Below, piece by piece: positions 1-7,912 of a DNA stretch of 64,000 nt (within the stretch, counting starts at the first letter, position 1; each line of letters starts with the position of its first letter). Origin of the DNA: Microtetraspora malaysiensis. Its GTDB lineage: Bacteria; Actinomycetota; Actinomycetes; Streptosporangiales; Streptosporangiaceae. The translations under genes and the position numbers were made by a program. The stretch lies in NCBI RefSeq assembly GCF_001528665.1, contig NZ_BBYJ01000015.1:1-64000 (forward strand), written 5' to 3'. The notes below the pieces were generated by a model. It was given only the letters and a program-made list of their open reading frames with translations. It was not told where the DNA came from and did no database searches.

Positions 1-1863
1 CAGCTGCATCTTCAACTCCGGGTCGAGCAGCCCGCTGACGCGGCCCATCCCATCGGTGGTGTCGGAGATCGTCAGGTGCTGGCGTTCGGTCTTGGCCGCC
101 GCCCGCGCCAGCCTCCCGCCCGGGTCGATCGTCTCGATGATGGTCTGACCGGCGCGGGCCACGTCCTCCACCGTCGACGCCGACGCTTGTGCCAACTGGA
201 CCAGGATCGGTTCCGCCAGTTCGGTTTCGGCGTCATCCAGATGCCGGGTGGCGGACGCGATCGTCGCCGCATACCCGAACGACAGACGGCCCGAGGCGAA
301 CAGGCGGGCGGTGTGCGGCAGGCGCGGAAGTTGCCGGGAGAGTGTGACACGTTCTCCAGCGCGGGCGGTGCGTGACCCGGTGGCGGCTGCCAGCCATGCT
401 CCGATCGACCGCCGCCCGAACAGGTGCTGACCTTTACCCGCTTCGGCTATCGGGAGGCGGGTAGCGATCGCGGCTTCGGCCAGATCGATCGCCCGGGCCA
501 GGGCGACGATCTCTGCCATCGCCACCTCAACCTCGGCACCGGAGCCAACCCCGGAACTGGTCCCTGCACCAGTCTCAGTCCCAGCCCCTGCCCCAGCACC
601 GGCACCGGCGTTAACACCGGCCCCAGCGCCAGTCTCGGTCTCGGCTCCAGCCCCGGTCTTGGTTTCGCCTGGAACCCTTCCCGCAGCCGCGGCCAGCCGC
701 TCGGCACGGGCGAGCAGGTCGATGACGTCGCGTCCGGCCAGGTTCAGGTCGGGCCAGTCCGCTACCCGGCTATCACCACCAGTGGCCGGGCCCGCACCGT
801 CCTGCCCAGCACTGCCTGCACCAGCGCGTCGGCGGTCGGTGGCAGCGCCCCGGTCAGCTGCGTCCTGGTCATCCCAACCAGCGCTCCGGCGGTCACCACC
901 AGCGGCCGGGTCAGCATTACCGACACCCCGGTCATCAGCGCCCCGGCCATCGGCGGCGGCATCGCCACCGGCCCACCAGTCACCGCCACGCCGACCCGAT
1001 CCCTGTGCGTTTGTGTCCTGCGGGGCGCGGCCCGGACGCTGCTCGTCCTCGCGAACGCGGCCCACACCCAGCTGATCCCGGCCCCGCCGGTCCTTGCCCT
1101 GTCGGCCCGTGTCGTTCTGCTGCCGATCATCCCGACCAGCCCGCAGGGGAGGGCTCGCGGGCGACTCATCGAGGGTGGGGCGGCGGCCTTGCCAGATCCC
1201 GTCCCAGGCCGACAGGTCGTCACGGCCGTACCCGGGCCGCGGCTCGTCTCGACCGGAAAGAGCGCCGCCATCGTTCCCGGGATGCTGCGGCTCGTCCCCG
1301 CTGTTGGCCTCTTCCCTTGGGTCGGCCGTCTTCGCGCGGGACCGGGTGGGATCTGCGGGAGCGGGCGCGATCGGCGATCGCGCTGGATCTGACGGCCCTC
1401 CGCCGCTGTCAGGCTTCTGGTCTTCCGCAGCATCCGGGAGGCCGAGCAGCCGCCGCGCCCAGGGCATCGTGGGCGACCTCTGACCCCAGGCCACGCTGCC
1501 TGGCCACGACGTCTCGCTCGGCTCGCCGCGTCGCCCATCTCGCCCGTCAGAGCGTGCCGTGGCGTCCGGCTGGCCGCGTCGCACGGCTCGCTCGTCAGGG
1601 TGGGCCGGGTCGTGTGGGGCGGGATGAGTGGCTCCTTCGCGGCCGCCGGAGCTGCGGCCGTCATCGAGGAGCCCGGCACTGTGAGCGCGGTCGAGGAGCA
1701 CCGCTCCGTAGGAGTCGCCGGAGAAACGATCCGATCCGATGAACGGCGTGTGCCGCCTGGACCCGCGCCGCCGCCGCGGGGATGCGGAAGGCGCGTCGGA
1801 CGGTCGGGACGGAGGTGTGTCCTCCGGTCGGCATGACAGCAGCACGCCACCCGAAAGCATCAT
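1..1863 (-). CDS. DUF222-domain protein (HNH endonuclease family), C-terminus beyond the window
   Basis: The frame is open from ATG at 1863 (ribosome site GGGAGGTG seven bases upstream) to the left edge, 621 codons without a stop. Residues from about 449 onward match the DUF222 family as I know it: a helical region with the motifs RRSIGAWLAAATG, LPRLPHTARLFASGRLSFG and ISDTTDGMGRVSGLLDPE. In actinobacteria this domain usually precedes a C-terminal HNH nuclease motif, which would lie left of the window and cannot be seen. The first ~445 residues are low in complexity, rich in Arg, Gly, Asp, Pro and Ala, with a Gly-Ala-Thr-Glu linker at about 400-441. Such a long disordered head is unusual for the family. 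DUF222/HNH genes are often multicopy and of unknown role. The fold assignment is firm; nuclease activity is inference. Confidence 0.8.
   Translation of the reverse strand, partial: MMLSGGVLLSCRPEDTPPSRPSDAPSASPRRRRGSRRHTPFIGSDRFSGDSYGAVLLDRAHSAGLLDDGRSSGGREGATHPAPHDPAHPDERAVRRGQPDATARSDGRDGRRGEPSETSWPGSVAWGQRSPTMPWARRLLGLPDAAEDQKPDSGGGPSDPARSPIAPAPADPTRSRAKTADPREEANSGDEPQHPGNDGGALSGRDEPRPGYGRDDLSAWDGIWQGRRPTLDESPASPPLRAGRDDRQQNDTGRQGKDRRGRDQLGVGRVREDEQRPGRAPQDTNAQGSGRRGGDWWAGGDAAADGRGADDRGVGNADPAAGGDRRSAGWDDQDAADRGAATDRRRAGAGSAGQDGAGPATGGDSRVADWPDLNLAGRDVIDLLARAERLAAAAGRVPGETKTGAGAETETGAGAGVNAGAGAGAGAGTETGAGTSSGVGSGAEVEVAMAEIVALARAIDLAEAAIATRLPIAEAGKGQHLFGRRSIGAWLAAATGSRTARAGERVTLSRQLPRLPHTARLFASGRLSFGYAATIASATRHLDDAETELAEPILVQLAQASASTVEDVARAGQTIIETIDPGGRLARAAAKTERQHLTISDTTDGMGRVSGLLDPELKMQL
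541..668. repeat. Degenerate GC-rich short repeats encoding a Gly/Ala/Thr linker
   Basis: Runs of CCAGCCCC/CCGGCACC-type hexamers and imperfect 12-18 base copies lie inside the DUF222 gene just before its folded domain. On the coding strand they give alternating Gly-Ala and Glu-Thr residues. The pattern suggests slippage-driven length variation of a linker. Confidence 0.6.
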
Positions 1864-1906
1864 CTCTTCGCACCTCCCTTCCCGGTCTGGCGGTCGAGCC
1901 TCTGCG

Positions 1907-1935
1907 AGGATATCGTTCACGCGTTCGATAGGCAA
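1907..1935 (-). promoter_or_regulatory. Candidate promoter of the DUF222 gene
   Basis: On the minus strand TTGCCT (1935-1930) and TATCCT (1912-1907) are separated by exactly 17 bases, 44 bases ahead of the ATG at 1863. Each hexamer matches the sigma-70 consensus at four of six positions. Confidence 0.4.
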
Positions 1936-2257
1936 CTCTAAGTAGTCACGCTTGCACTATTTGTGAGAACTGTGTGCGACATTCCGTTTGGTGGGTGTTC
2001 GCGAGAGGCGCCGCCGCACCGCCCGAACGGGGCCTGCGGCTGGGGCGCGCAAAGGCCGGCGTCTCCGGCGTCAGCGTCATCGCTATTGGTGGGTGCCGCG
2101 TCAAGGATCGCCGACCGCTTGTTTTCGCCATGGCCCACTCCATTGCCTGGAGGTAGTGCTGCGCAATGCCTTGCGCGGTCAGTTGGCGCAATTGTTCGAG
2201 AGGGGTGATTTGTGTGCGGACGCCCTGGGGGGCGGCGGCGCGGGACTTTCCCGGAGT
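1936..2257. other. Intergenic stretch, no convincing gene
   Basis: Open frames cross this stretch on both strands but none has a ribosome site, recognisable domain or the third-position G+C bias of the neighbours. It separates the divergent DUF222 gene and the small membrane-protein gene. Confidence 0.5.
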
Positions 2258-2302
2258 GTCAAGAAGGCCTTGACGGCGAGGCGATGTCAACGAATCCTTG
2301 AC
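2258..2302. promoter_or_regulatory. Two successive GTCAA/TTGAC inverted repeats before a small membrane gene
   Basis: GTCAAG-N5-CTTGAC (2258-2274) and GTCAA-N7-TTGAC (2286-2302) lie with centres 28 bp apart, the second ending four bases before the ATG at 2306. They could be operator half-sites or the stems of a leader. No known regulator is assigned. Confidence 0.4.
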
Positions 2303-2305
2303 AGT

Positions 2306-2608
2306 ATGACTCGTCGCATCTCGCCGGCCCAAGTCGCCGGGCTCGTGGCCGTCTCCATCCTGCTGCCGCTGTCGGGCGTCCTGGCCCTGCTGCAGGCCAC
2401 GCTCGACAGCACGCTGCTGTGGGCCTTCTCCGTCGTCACCGGCTTCACCGTCGCCGTCCTGGCGGTGGTGACGGGACTCTCCATCGCGAAACGCCTGGCC
2501 GAGTCCGCCGCCGACGCCGCCCTTCCGAACGGGCCCGCCGAGTCGAACGGGCCCGCCGAGCCGAACGGGCCCGCCGAGCCGAACGGGCCCGCCGAGTCGC
2601 AGTCGTAG
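2306..2608 (+). CDS. Small two-helix membrane protein with NGPAE repeat tail
   Basis: A 100-residue protein. Two hydrophobic segments (about 9-31 and 38-60) are followed by a short amphipathic stretch and a tail of five pentapeptide repeats NGPAE(S/P), encoded by a 15-base DNA repeat (about 2525-2600). I chose ATG 2306 because the hydrophobic domain begins right after it and the upstream in-frame sequence is Arg-rich noise; there is no clear ribosome site, so the message may be leaderless or the start different. I do not recognise the family. The repeat tail may vary in copy number between strains. Confidence 0.6.
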   Translation: MTRRISPAQVAGLVAVSILLPLSGVLALLQATLDSTLLWAFSVVTGFTVAVLAVVTGLSIAKRLAESAADAALPNGPAESNGPAEPNGPAEPNGPAESQS

Positions 2609-2777
2609 CCGGTCCGGCGGAGCGACCACCGAGTCGCGGCCGTAGCCGGTCCGGCGGAGGGGCCGCCGAGCGGCGAACCGCGCGCCGGCCCACCGCTGCG
2701 TCGACCTCGGCCGTTGCCGTCAGAGTGTCGCTGCCGTCGGAGTGGGACCGTCGGAGTGGGGTGGGGCCGTCGGAGTG
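2592..2777. repeat. Intergenic direct repeats downstream of the small membrane gene
   Basis: A unit of about 31 bases ending in CGTAGCCGGTCCGGCGGAG occurs twice (about 2592-2622 and 2629-2659), followed by three copies of CCGTCGGAGTG (from 2734, 2749 and 2767). They continue the repeat-rich character of the preceding gene's 3' end and fill most of the gap before pepA. Confidence 0.6.
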
Positions 2778-2814
2778 CCGGGGCTGTATCGCATGGTGAG
2801 CGGGGTCCCTGGTC

Positions 2815-2881
2815 AACGGGGGAGTCTTTATGGTTCACTCAACGGACCATTTTCCCTTTCCGGAACTTCCCCCGTTAGGAG
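2815..2881 (+). promoter_or_regulatory. Inverted repeat in the pepA leader ending at the ribosome site
   Basis: AACGGGGG (2815-2822) is exactly complementary to CCCCCGTT (2869-2876), the last bases before the AGGAG ribosome site of pepA (2877-2881). An inner ATGGT/ACCAT pair lies in the loop. The arrangement could form a leader stem next to the ribosome site; function is not shown. Confidence 0.4.
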
Positions 2882-2887
2882 TGCCTC

Positions 2888-4270
2888 GTGGAGGTGTCCT
2901 TCTCCCCGCACGCGCCCGCCGAGGTCCGTGCCGATCTCCTCGTCCTGCCCGCGTCCGCCGGCCCGGACCTGGGCATCGAGATCCAGCTCGCCGGCTTCGC
3001 CGGACGGCCGGGCGAGGAGCTCCTGCTGCCGCGCCGGGCCGGGGACCCGTTCCAGGCGGGCGCGGTCCTGCTGGTCGGCCTGGAGCCGGACGCCGACGAG
3101 CGGGCGGTACGGCGGGCCGTCGGCCACGCCGCGCCCAGGATGGCGGGCTTCGGCACGGTCGCGATCGCGCTGCCGTACCCGGAGGCGGTCGTCGAGGGCG
3201 TCCGGCTGGGCGGCTACCGGTTCGACCACTACAAGAGCGCGCCGGAGAACCGGGCGGTCGAGCGGCTGCTGCTGCTCGCCCCCGAGGACCGGGACGCGGT
3301 GGCCCGGGCCGAGGTGGTGGCCGAGGCGGTGACGTTCACCCGCGACCTGGTCAACACGCCGGCCGGGGACCTGGTCCCGATGACGCTGGCCCGGCGGGCC
3401 GTGGAGATGGCGGAGGAGGCGGGCCTCGACGCGCGCGTCCTCGCCGCCGACGAACTGCGCGAGGGCGGCTTCGGCGGCATCCTCGGCGTCGGCGCGGCCA
3501 GCGCCAACCCGCCGTGCCTGATCGAGGTGAGCTACCCCGGCGACGGGAAGAGCGGCGTCGTCGGCCTGGCCGGCAAGGGCATCACCTTCGACGCGGGCGG
3601 CCTCGGCATCAAGAGCCAGAAGGCCATGGCGACCATGAAGAGCGACATGGCGGGCGGCGCGACGATGCTGGCCGTGGTCCGGGCCGCGGCCCGGCTCGGC
3701 CTGCGCACCGGCGTCGTCGCGGTGGTCCCGGCGGCCGAGAACATGGTCAGCGGCTCGGCCACCCGCCCCGGCGACGTCCTGCGGCACCGCAACGGCATCA
3801 CCACCGAGGTCGTCGACACCGACGCGGAGGGGCGGCTGGTCCTGGCCGACGCCCTGGCCTACCTCGCGGAGCGTCGTCCGGACGCGATCATCGACGCGGC
3901 CACGCTCACCTACTCGGTCATGCACGCGCTCGGTGAGGACATCACCGGCGTCCTCGGCAACGACCGCGCCCTGCTCGGGGCGCTCGCGGAGGCCGCGGAG
4001 ACGACCGGCGAGCCCGTGTGGGAGATGCCGATGTGGCGTCCCTACCTGGAGCGCATCAAGTCGGATGTGGCCGACTTCAAGAACGACGGCGGCGCGCACG
4101 CCGACGTGATCCTGGCCGCGCTGTTCCTGGAGAACTTCACCGGCGGCGTCCCCTGGGCGCACCTGGACTTCGCGACCACGGCCTACCTGGACAAGGCGAC
4201 CGACCTCGGGCCCGCGGGAGCCACCGGGGCGATGGTCCGGACCCTGATCAGCTATCTCGCGAGTCGCTGA
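2888..4270 (+). CDS. pepA: Leucyl aminopeptidase (M17 family)
   Basis: 460 residues, close to the usual M17 length. The two-metal active site is visible: K230 in AGKGITFDAGG, D235, D253 in KSDMAGGA, and the family signature (N/D)TDAEGRL at 310-317 with D312, E314 and R316. The N-terminal ~150 residues are the variable Macro-like domain. The enzyme removes N-terminal residues from peptides in the cytosol. GTG 2888 is preceded by AGGAG at a seven-base spacing. The 3' end overlaps the convergent gntR gene by 23 bases. The neighbours (iminopeptidase, peptide importer) suggest shared work in peptide use. Confidence 0.93.
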   Translation: MEVSFSPHAPAEVRADLLVLPASAGPDLGIEIQLAGFAGRPGEELLLPRRAGDPFQAGAVLLVGLEPDADERAVRRAVGHAAPRMAGFGTVAIALPYPEAVVEGVRLGGYRFDHYKSAPENRAVERLLLLAPEDRDAVARAEVVAEAVTFTRDLVNTPAGDLVPMTLARRAVEMAEEAGLDARVLAADELREGGFGGILGVGAASANPPCLIEVSYPGDGKSGVVGLAGKGITFDAGGLGIKSQKAMATMKSDMAGGATMLAVVRAAARLGLRTGVVAVVPAAENMVSGSATRPGDVLRHRNGITTEVVDTDAEGRLVLADALAYLAERRPDAIIDAATLTYSVMHALGEDITGVLGNDRALLGALAEAAETTGEPVWEMPMWRPYLERIKSDVADFKNDGGAHADVILAALFLENFTGGVPWAHLDFATTAYLDKATDLGPAGATGAMVRTLISYLASR

Positions 4271-5129
4271 GACCGCGTTCGAGCATCGCCCTGATCACGT
4301 CCGCGGTCAGGGTGAAATGGCGCTCCGCGATGGACCCGGCCCGTTCGGCGTCCTTCGCGGAGATCGCCTCATACAGCGCGCGGTGCTCGTTCAGGGCCTG
4401 CTGGTACGTCTCCGGGTCGTCGTCGCCGTACGGCTCGGTCGGGAAGCCGAGGCTGACCCGCATGAGCAGGTCGCGGCTGAGCGCGTTGATCTGGGGGTTG
4501 CCCGCGGCCGTGACCACGGCCGTGTGGAACGCCGCGTCGGCCTCCTGCTCCTCGCGGAGGCTGGCCGCCCCGGCGTAGGCGTCGAGCGCGACCCGCATCG
4601 CCTCCAGGTCCGCGTCTGTACGGCGCAGCGCCGCGGCGCGGGCCGCCATGCCCTCGACCAGGCCGCGCAGGTCGAAGAGCTGCTCCAGCTCGGGCCAGCG
4701 CGGCACCAGGGTGCGCCGGACGGCCGCGGCGGTCGCCTCGGTCCAGCTTGTGCGGACGTAGGCGCCGCCGGTGCGGCCGCGCCTGATCTCGACGATGCCG
4801 ACGGCCTGCAGCCGTCCGATCGCCTCGCGGATCGTGGCGCGGCTGACGTCGAGCAGCCCGGCCAGCTCGCGCTCGCCGGGCAGGCGCTGGCCGGGTAGGT
4901 AGTCGCCGATCGCGATGGCGGTCATGAGGCGGTCGGCCACCTCGGTCGCCACGGACGGCACCCGTACCGGGCCGAGCACGCCCGACGGGCGGCCGCCGTC
5001 GAGCACCTGGCCGAGGACGCGGGTCAGGTCGTCCGCGGGGGGAGCGGCGGCAGGCGCCTGCGGAGGGAGCCGGCGGGGCGGCTCGCGGTGCGCGGGCGAC
5101 GGTTCCTCGGCGGGGGTCCGGGGAGTCAG
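4248..5129 (-). CDS. GntR-family (FadR-type) transcriptional regulator
   Basis: The winged-helix GntR domain is clear (VATEVADRLMTAIAIGDYLP, PGERELAGLLDVSRATIREA) followed by a helical FCD ligand domain ending in HFTLTADVIRAMLERG. It lies divergent from the iminopeptidase/peptide-importer operon and probably controls it. The start is uncertain. No ATG fits; CTG at 5129 has AAAGGA seven bases upstream and gives 293 residues with a Pro-rich head, while GTG at 5006 would give 252 residues, nearer the family norm. The gene ends inside the 3' end of pepA. Confidence 0.88.
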   Translation of the reverse strand: MTPRTPAEEPSPAHREPPRRLPPQAPAAAPPADDLTRVLGQVLDGGRPSGVLGPVRVPSVATEVADRLMTAIAIGDYLPGQRLPGERELAGLLDVSRATIREAIGRLQAVGIVEIRRGRTGGAYVRTSWTEATAAAVRRTLVPRWPELEQLFDLRGLVEGMAARAAALRRTDADLEAMRVALDAYAGAASLREEQEADAAFHTAVVTAAGNPQINALSRDLLMRVSLGFPTEPYGDDDPETYQQALNEHRALYEAISAKDAERAGSIAERHFTLTADVIRAMLERGLSDSRDS

Positions 5130-5197
5130 CGAAAGGTCCTTTCTGCGGGCATGGCGTGGACCGCACCTTACTCGACCGGCGGATTTCAAAAAAGGTC

Positions 5198-5234
5198 TTG
5201 TGTCCAGGCCATTTATCCATATGCTGTCCAGACA
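5198..5234 (+). promoter_or_regulatory. Candidate promoter and GntR operator ahead of the peptide operon
   Basis: TTGTGT (5198-5203) and TATGCT (5220-5225) are 16 bases apart in the only AT-rich part of the gntR/pip gap. The -10 touches TGTCCAGACA (5225-5234), a TGTC-N2-GACA palindrome resembling FadR-type sites, and TGTCCAG recurs 24 bp upstream (5201-5207), overlapping the -35. Repression by the divergent GntR protein would fit. Confidence 0.45.
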
Positions 5235-5294
5235 ACGGACATCTGTCTCATCTGGCGACATCTCGTCTCCCCTGTACCCCCTTGGAGCTGCGCC

Positions 5295-6197
5295 TTGGCC
5301 ATCCCCGAACCGACCGCGCAGGGCTTCGCGCCCTTCGGCGAGTGGCAGACCTGGTACCGGGTCACCGGCGACCTGGACTCCTCCAAGGCGCCCCTCGTCG
5401 TGCTGCACGGAGGGCCGGGCGCGGCCCACGACTACACGCTGCGGATCGCCCGCCTCGCCGAGCGCGACCGGCCCGTCGTCCACTACGACCAGATCGGCGT
5501 CGGGCTCTCCACGCACCTGCCGGAGAAGGGCGCCGGCTTCTGGACGGTGGGACTCTTCCTCGACGAGCTGGACAACCTGCTCGCCCACCTGGGCATCGCC
5601 GACCGATACCACGTGCTCGGCCAGTCCTGGGGCGGCATGCTCGGCGCGGAGCACGCCGTACGCGTGCCGTCCGGGCTGCGCGGCCTGGTCATCGCCAACT
5701 CGCCGGCATCGATGGAGCTGTGGCGCGAGGAGTGCGACCGGCTGCGGTCCGAGCTGCCCCCGGACGTGGAGCGCACGCTCCGCGAGCACGAGGCGGCGGG
5801 CACCACGGACAGCGCCGAGTACCGGGCGGCGGAGAAGGTGTTCAACGCGCGGCACGTCTGCACGATCGTGCCGAACCCGACCGAGGTGCTCGCCAGCGAC
5901 GCCAAGACCGCCGAGGACCCGACGGTTTACCACACCATGAACGGCCCGACCGAGTTCCACGTCGTCGGCACACTGAAGGACTGGTCGGTCGTCGACAGGC
6001 TCGACAAGATCGCCGTCCCCACCCTGCTCGTCTCCGGCCGGCATGACGAGGCGACCCCTCGCACCGTCCAGCCCTTCGCGGACCGCATCCCCGACGTCCG
6101 CTGGGAGCTGTTCGAGCACTCCAGTCACATGCCGCACATCGAGGAGGAAGAGCGCTACCTCCAGATCGTCGGCGACTTCCTCGACTCCACCGACTGA
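5295..6197 (+). CDS. pip: Proline-iminopeptidase-type alpha/beta hydrolase
   Basis: 300 residues from TTG 5295, which has GGAG eight bases upstream. Oxyanion motif HGGPG (38-42), nucleophile S111 in GQSWGG, acid D251 in SGRHDEATP and H278 in SSHMPH form the expected triad of the S33 family. The enzyme releases N-terminal proline from short peptides in the cytosol; related members act on other small amides. It opens an operon with an ABC peptide importer (17-base gap to the binding protein), so imported proline-containing peptides are the likely substrates. The upstream in-frame extension to 5088 lacks family similarity. Confidence 0.87.
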   Translation: MAIPEPTAQGFAPFGEWQTWYRVTGDLDSSKAPLVVLHGGPGAAHDYTLRIARLAERDRPVVHYDQIGVGLSTHLPEKGAGFWTVGLFLDELDNLLAHLGIADRYHVLGQSWGGMLGAEHAVRVPSGLRGLVIANSPASMELWREECDRLRSELPPDVERTLREHEAAGTTDSAEYRAAEKVFNARHVCTIVPNPTEVLASDAKTAEDPTVYHTMNGPTEFHVVGTLKDWSVVDRLDKIAVPTLLVSGRHDEATPRTVQPFADRIPDVRWELFEHSSHMPHIEEEERYLQIVGDFLDSTD

Positions 6198-6214
6198 TCG
6201 TGAGGGATCCCCGC

Positions 6215-7912
6215 ATGAAGCGCATCACCGCCATCGCCGGCGCCGCACTGCTGGCCGTCGGCGTCGCCGCCTGCTCCGGGGGCGGCGGCGCCGCCACCTC
6301 CGGCACGGACACGGCCGGACAGCCCGCCCAGACCGCCTCCGCCGCCGGGTTCCAGGAGCAGCACAAGGGAGGCACGCTCCGCCTGCTGGCCAAGTCGGGC
6401 GACGGCACGCTCGACCCGCACATCAACTACAGCAACGGCAACTGGCAGGTCTTCCAGGCCCTCTACGACGGCCTGGTCTCCTTCCGCAAGGTCGGCGGCA
6501 ATACGTCGTACGACATCGTCCCCGACCTCGCCGAGGAGATGCCGCAGGTCAGCGCGGACGGCAAGACGTACACCTTCAAGCTGCGCAAGGACGTGAAGTT
6601 CACCACCGGTGAGCCGGTCACGGTGGACGACGTCGTGGCGTCGTTCCAGCGGATCTTCCGGGTCTCCGGCCCGACGTCCGGCACCTTCTACTCCGGCATC
6701 GTGGGCGCCGCGGACTGCGTGAAGAAGCCCGCGGGCTGCACCCTGGACAAGGGCGTCGTCGCCGACGCCGCGGCCGGCACCGTCACGGTCAACCTCGTCG
6801 CGGCCGACTCGGAGTTCCTCCAGAAGCTGGCGCTCCCGCACGCCGCCGTGCTGCCGAAGGGCACCCCCGACAAGGACCAGGGCACCACCCCGATCCCGGG
6901 CACCGGGCCGTACAAGGTGGAGTCGTACAACCCCAACAAGCAGATGAAGCTGGTCCGCAACCCGAACTTCACCGAGTGGTCGCGGGACGCGCAGCCGCAG
7001 GGCTACCCCGACGAGATCGACTACAACTACGGCCTCACCCCCGAGGCCGCGGTCACCGCGGTGCAGAACGGCCAGGCCGACTGGATCTTCGACCCGCTGC
7101 CCGCCGACCGGCTCACCGAGATCGGCACCACGTACGCCGAGCAGGCACACGTGAACCCGCTCGCCGCCTTCTGGTACATCCCGGTCAACGTCAACCTCGC
7201 GCCGTTCGACAAGCCCGAGGCCAGGGAGGCGCTCCAGTGGGCGTTCGACAAGAACGCCCTGGTGAAGATGTTCGGCGGCGCGAACGTGGCGCAGCCGGCC
7301 TGCACGATCCTGCCCCCGGCCTTCCCCGGTCACGCCGACGTCTGCGATTTCCCGCAGCAGGACCTGGCCAAGGCCAAGGATCTGGTGCAGAAGTCCGGCA
7401 CGTCCGGCCAGGAGGTCTCCGTCGTGGTCTCCGACGACGACGTGAGCAAGCAGATCGGCGAGTACGTCCGGAGCACCCTTGAGCAGATCGGCTACCAGGC
7501 CAAGCTGAAGGTGATCTCCACCAACATCCACTTCACCTACATCCAGAACACGAAGAACAAGGTCCAGCTCAGCGTCTCCCAGTGGTACGCCGACTATCCC
7601 GCGGCCTCGAACTTCATCAACGTCCTGCTCTCGTGCGCCTCGTTCCGCGAGGGGAGCGACGCCAGCATCAACATCTCCGGCTTCTGCGACAAGGACGTGG
7701 ACGCCAAGATCGCCGAGGCGATGAAGCTGGACCAGAGCGACACCGCCGCCGCGGGCAAGGTCTGGGGCGAGCTCGACCGCGAGCTCATGAAGCGGGGCCC
7801 GATCGTCCCGCTGTTCAACCCCAAGCAGATCGACTTCGTCTCCAAGAACGTCGGTAACTACCAGTTCCACGCGCAGTTCCACGCGCTGCTCGACCAGATG
7901 TGGGTCAAGTGA
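6215..7912 (+). CDS. Peptide ABC transporter substrate-binding lipoprotein (SBP family 5)
   Basis: 565 residues. A lipoprotein signal ends in VAAC with C20, followed by a Gly/Ala/Thr linker and the family-5 core (GGTLRLLAKSGDGTLDP, then VTVDDVVASFQRIF). It is a Dpp/Opp-type receptor tethered outside the membrane. ATG 6215 has GAGGGA at seven bases; a GTG at 6200 would only add five residues before the signal. The two permease and two ATPase genes follow with overlapping ends. Confidence 0.93.
   Translation: MKRITAIAGAALLAVGVAACSGGGGAATSGTDTAGQPAQTASAAGFQEQHKGGTLRLLAKSGDGTLDPHINYSNGNWQVFQALYDGLVSFRKVGGNTSYDIVPDLAEEMPQVSADGKTYTFKLRKDVKFTTGEPVTVDDVVASFQRIFRVSGPTSGTFYSGIVGAADCVKKPAGCTLDKGVVADAAAGTVTVNLVAADSEFLQKLALPHAAVLPKGTPDKDQGTTPIPGTGPYKVESYNPNKQMKLVRNPNFTEWSRDAQPQGYPDEIDYNYGLTPEAAVTAVQNGQADWIFDPLPADRLTEIGTTYAEQAHVNPLAAFWYIPVNVNLAPFDKPEAREALQWAFDKNALVKMFGGANVAQPACTILPPAFPGHADVCDFPQQDLAKAKDLVQKSGTSGQEVSVVVSDDDVSKQIGEYVRSTLEQIGYQAKLKVISTNIHFTYIQNTKNKVQLSVSQWYADYPAASNFINVLLSCASFREGSDASINISGFCDKDVDAKIAEAMKLDQSDTAAAGKVWGELDRELMKRGPIVPLFNPKQIDFVSKNVGNYQFHAQFHALLDQMWVK

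Noticed and set aside
424-1850. Long open frames on the plus strand and in another minus frame
   Set aside because: They are shadows of the DUF222 reading frame in G+C-rich repeat DNA; only the frame ending at the left edge holds a domain and a ribosome site.
2830-2887. Short upstream frame starting at ATG 2830 as a pepA leader peptide
   Set aside because: It does not stop before pepA and continues as an Arg-rich shadow far into the gene; no ribosome site.
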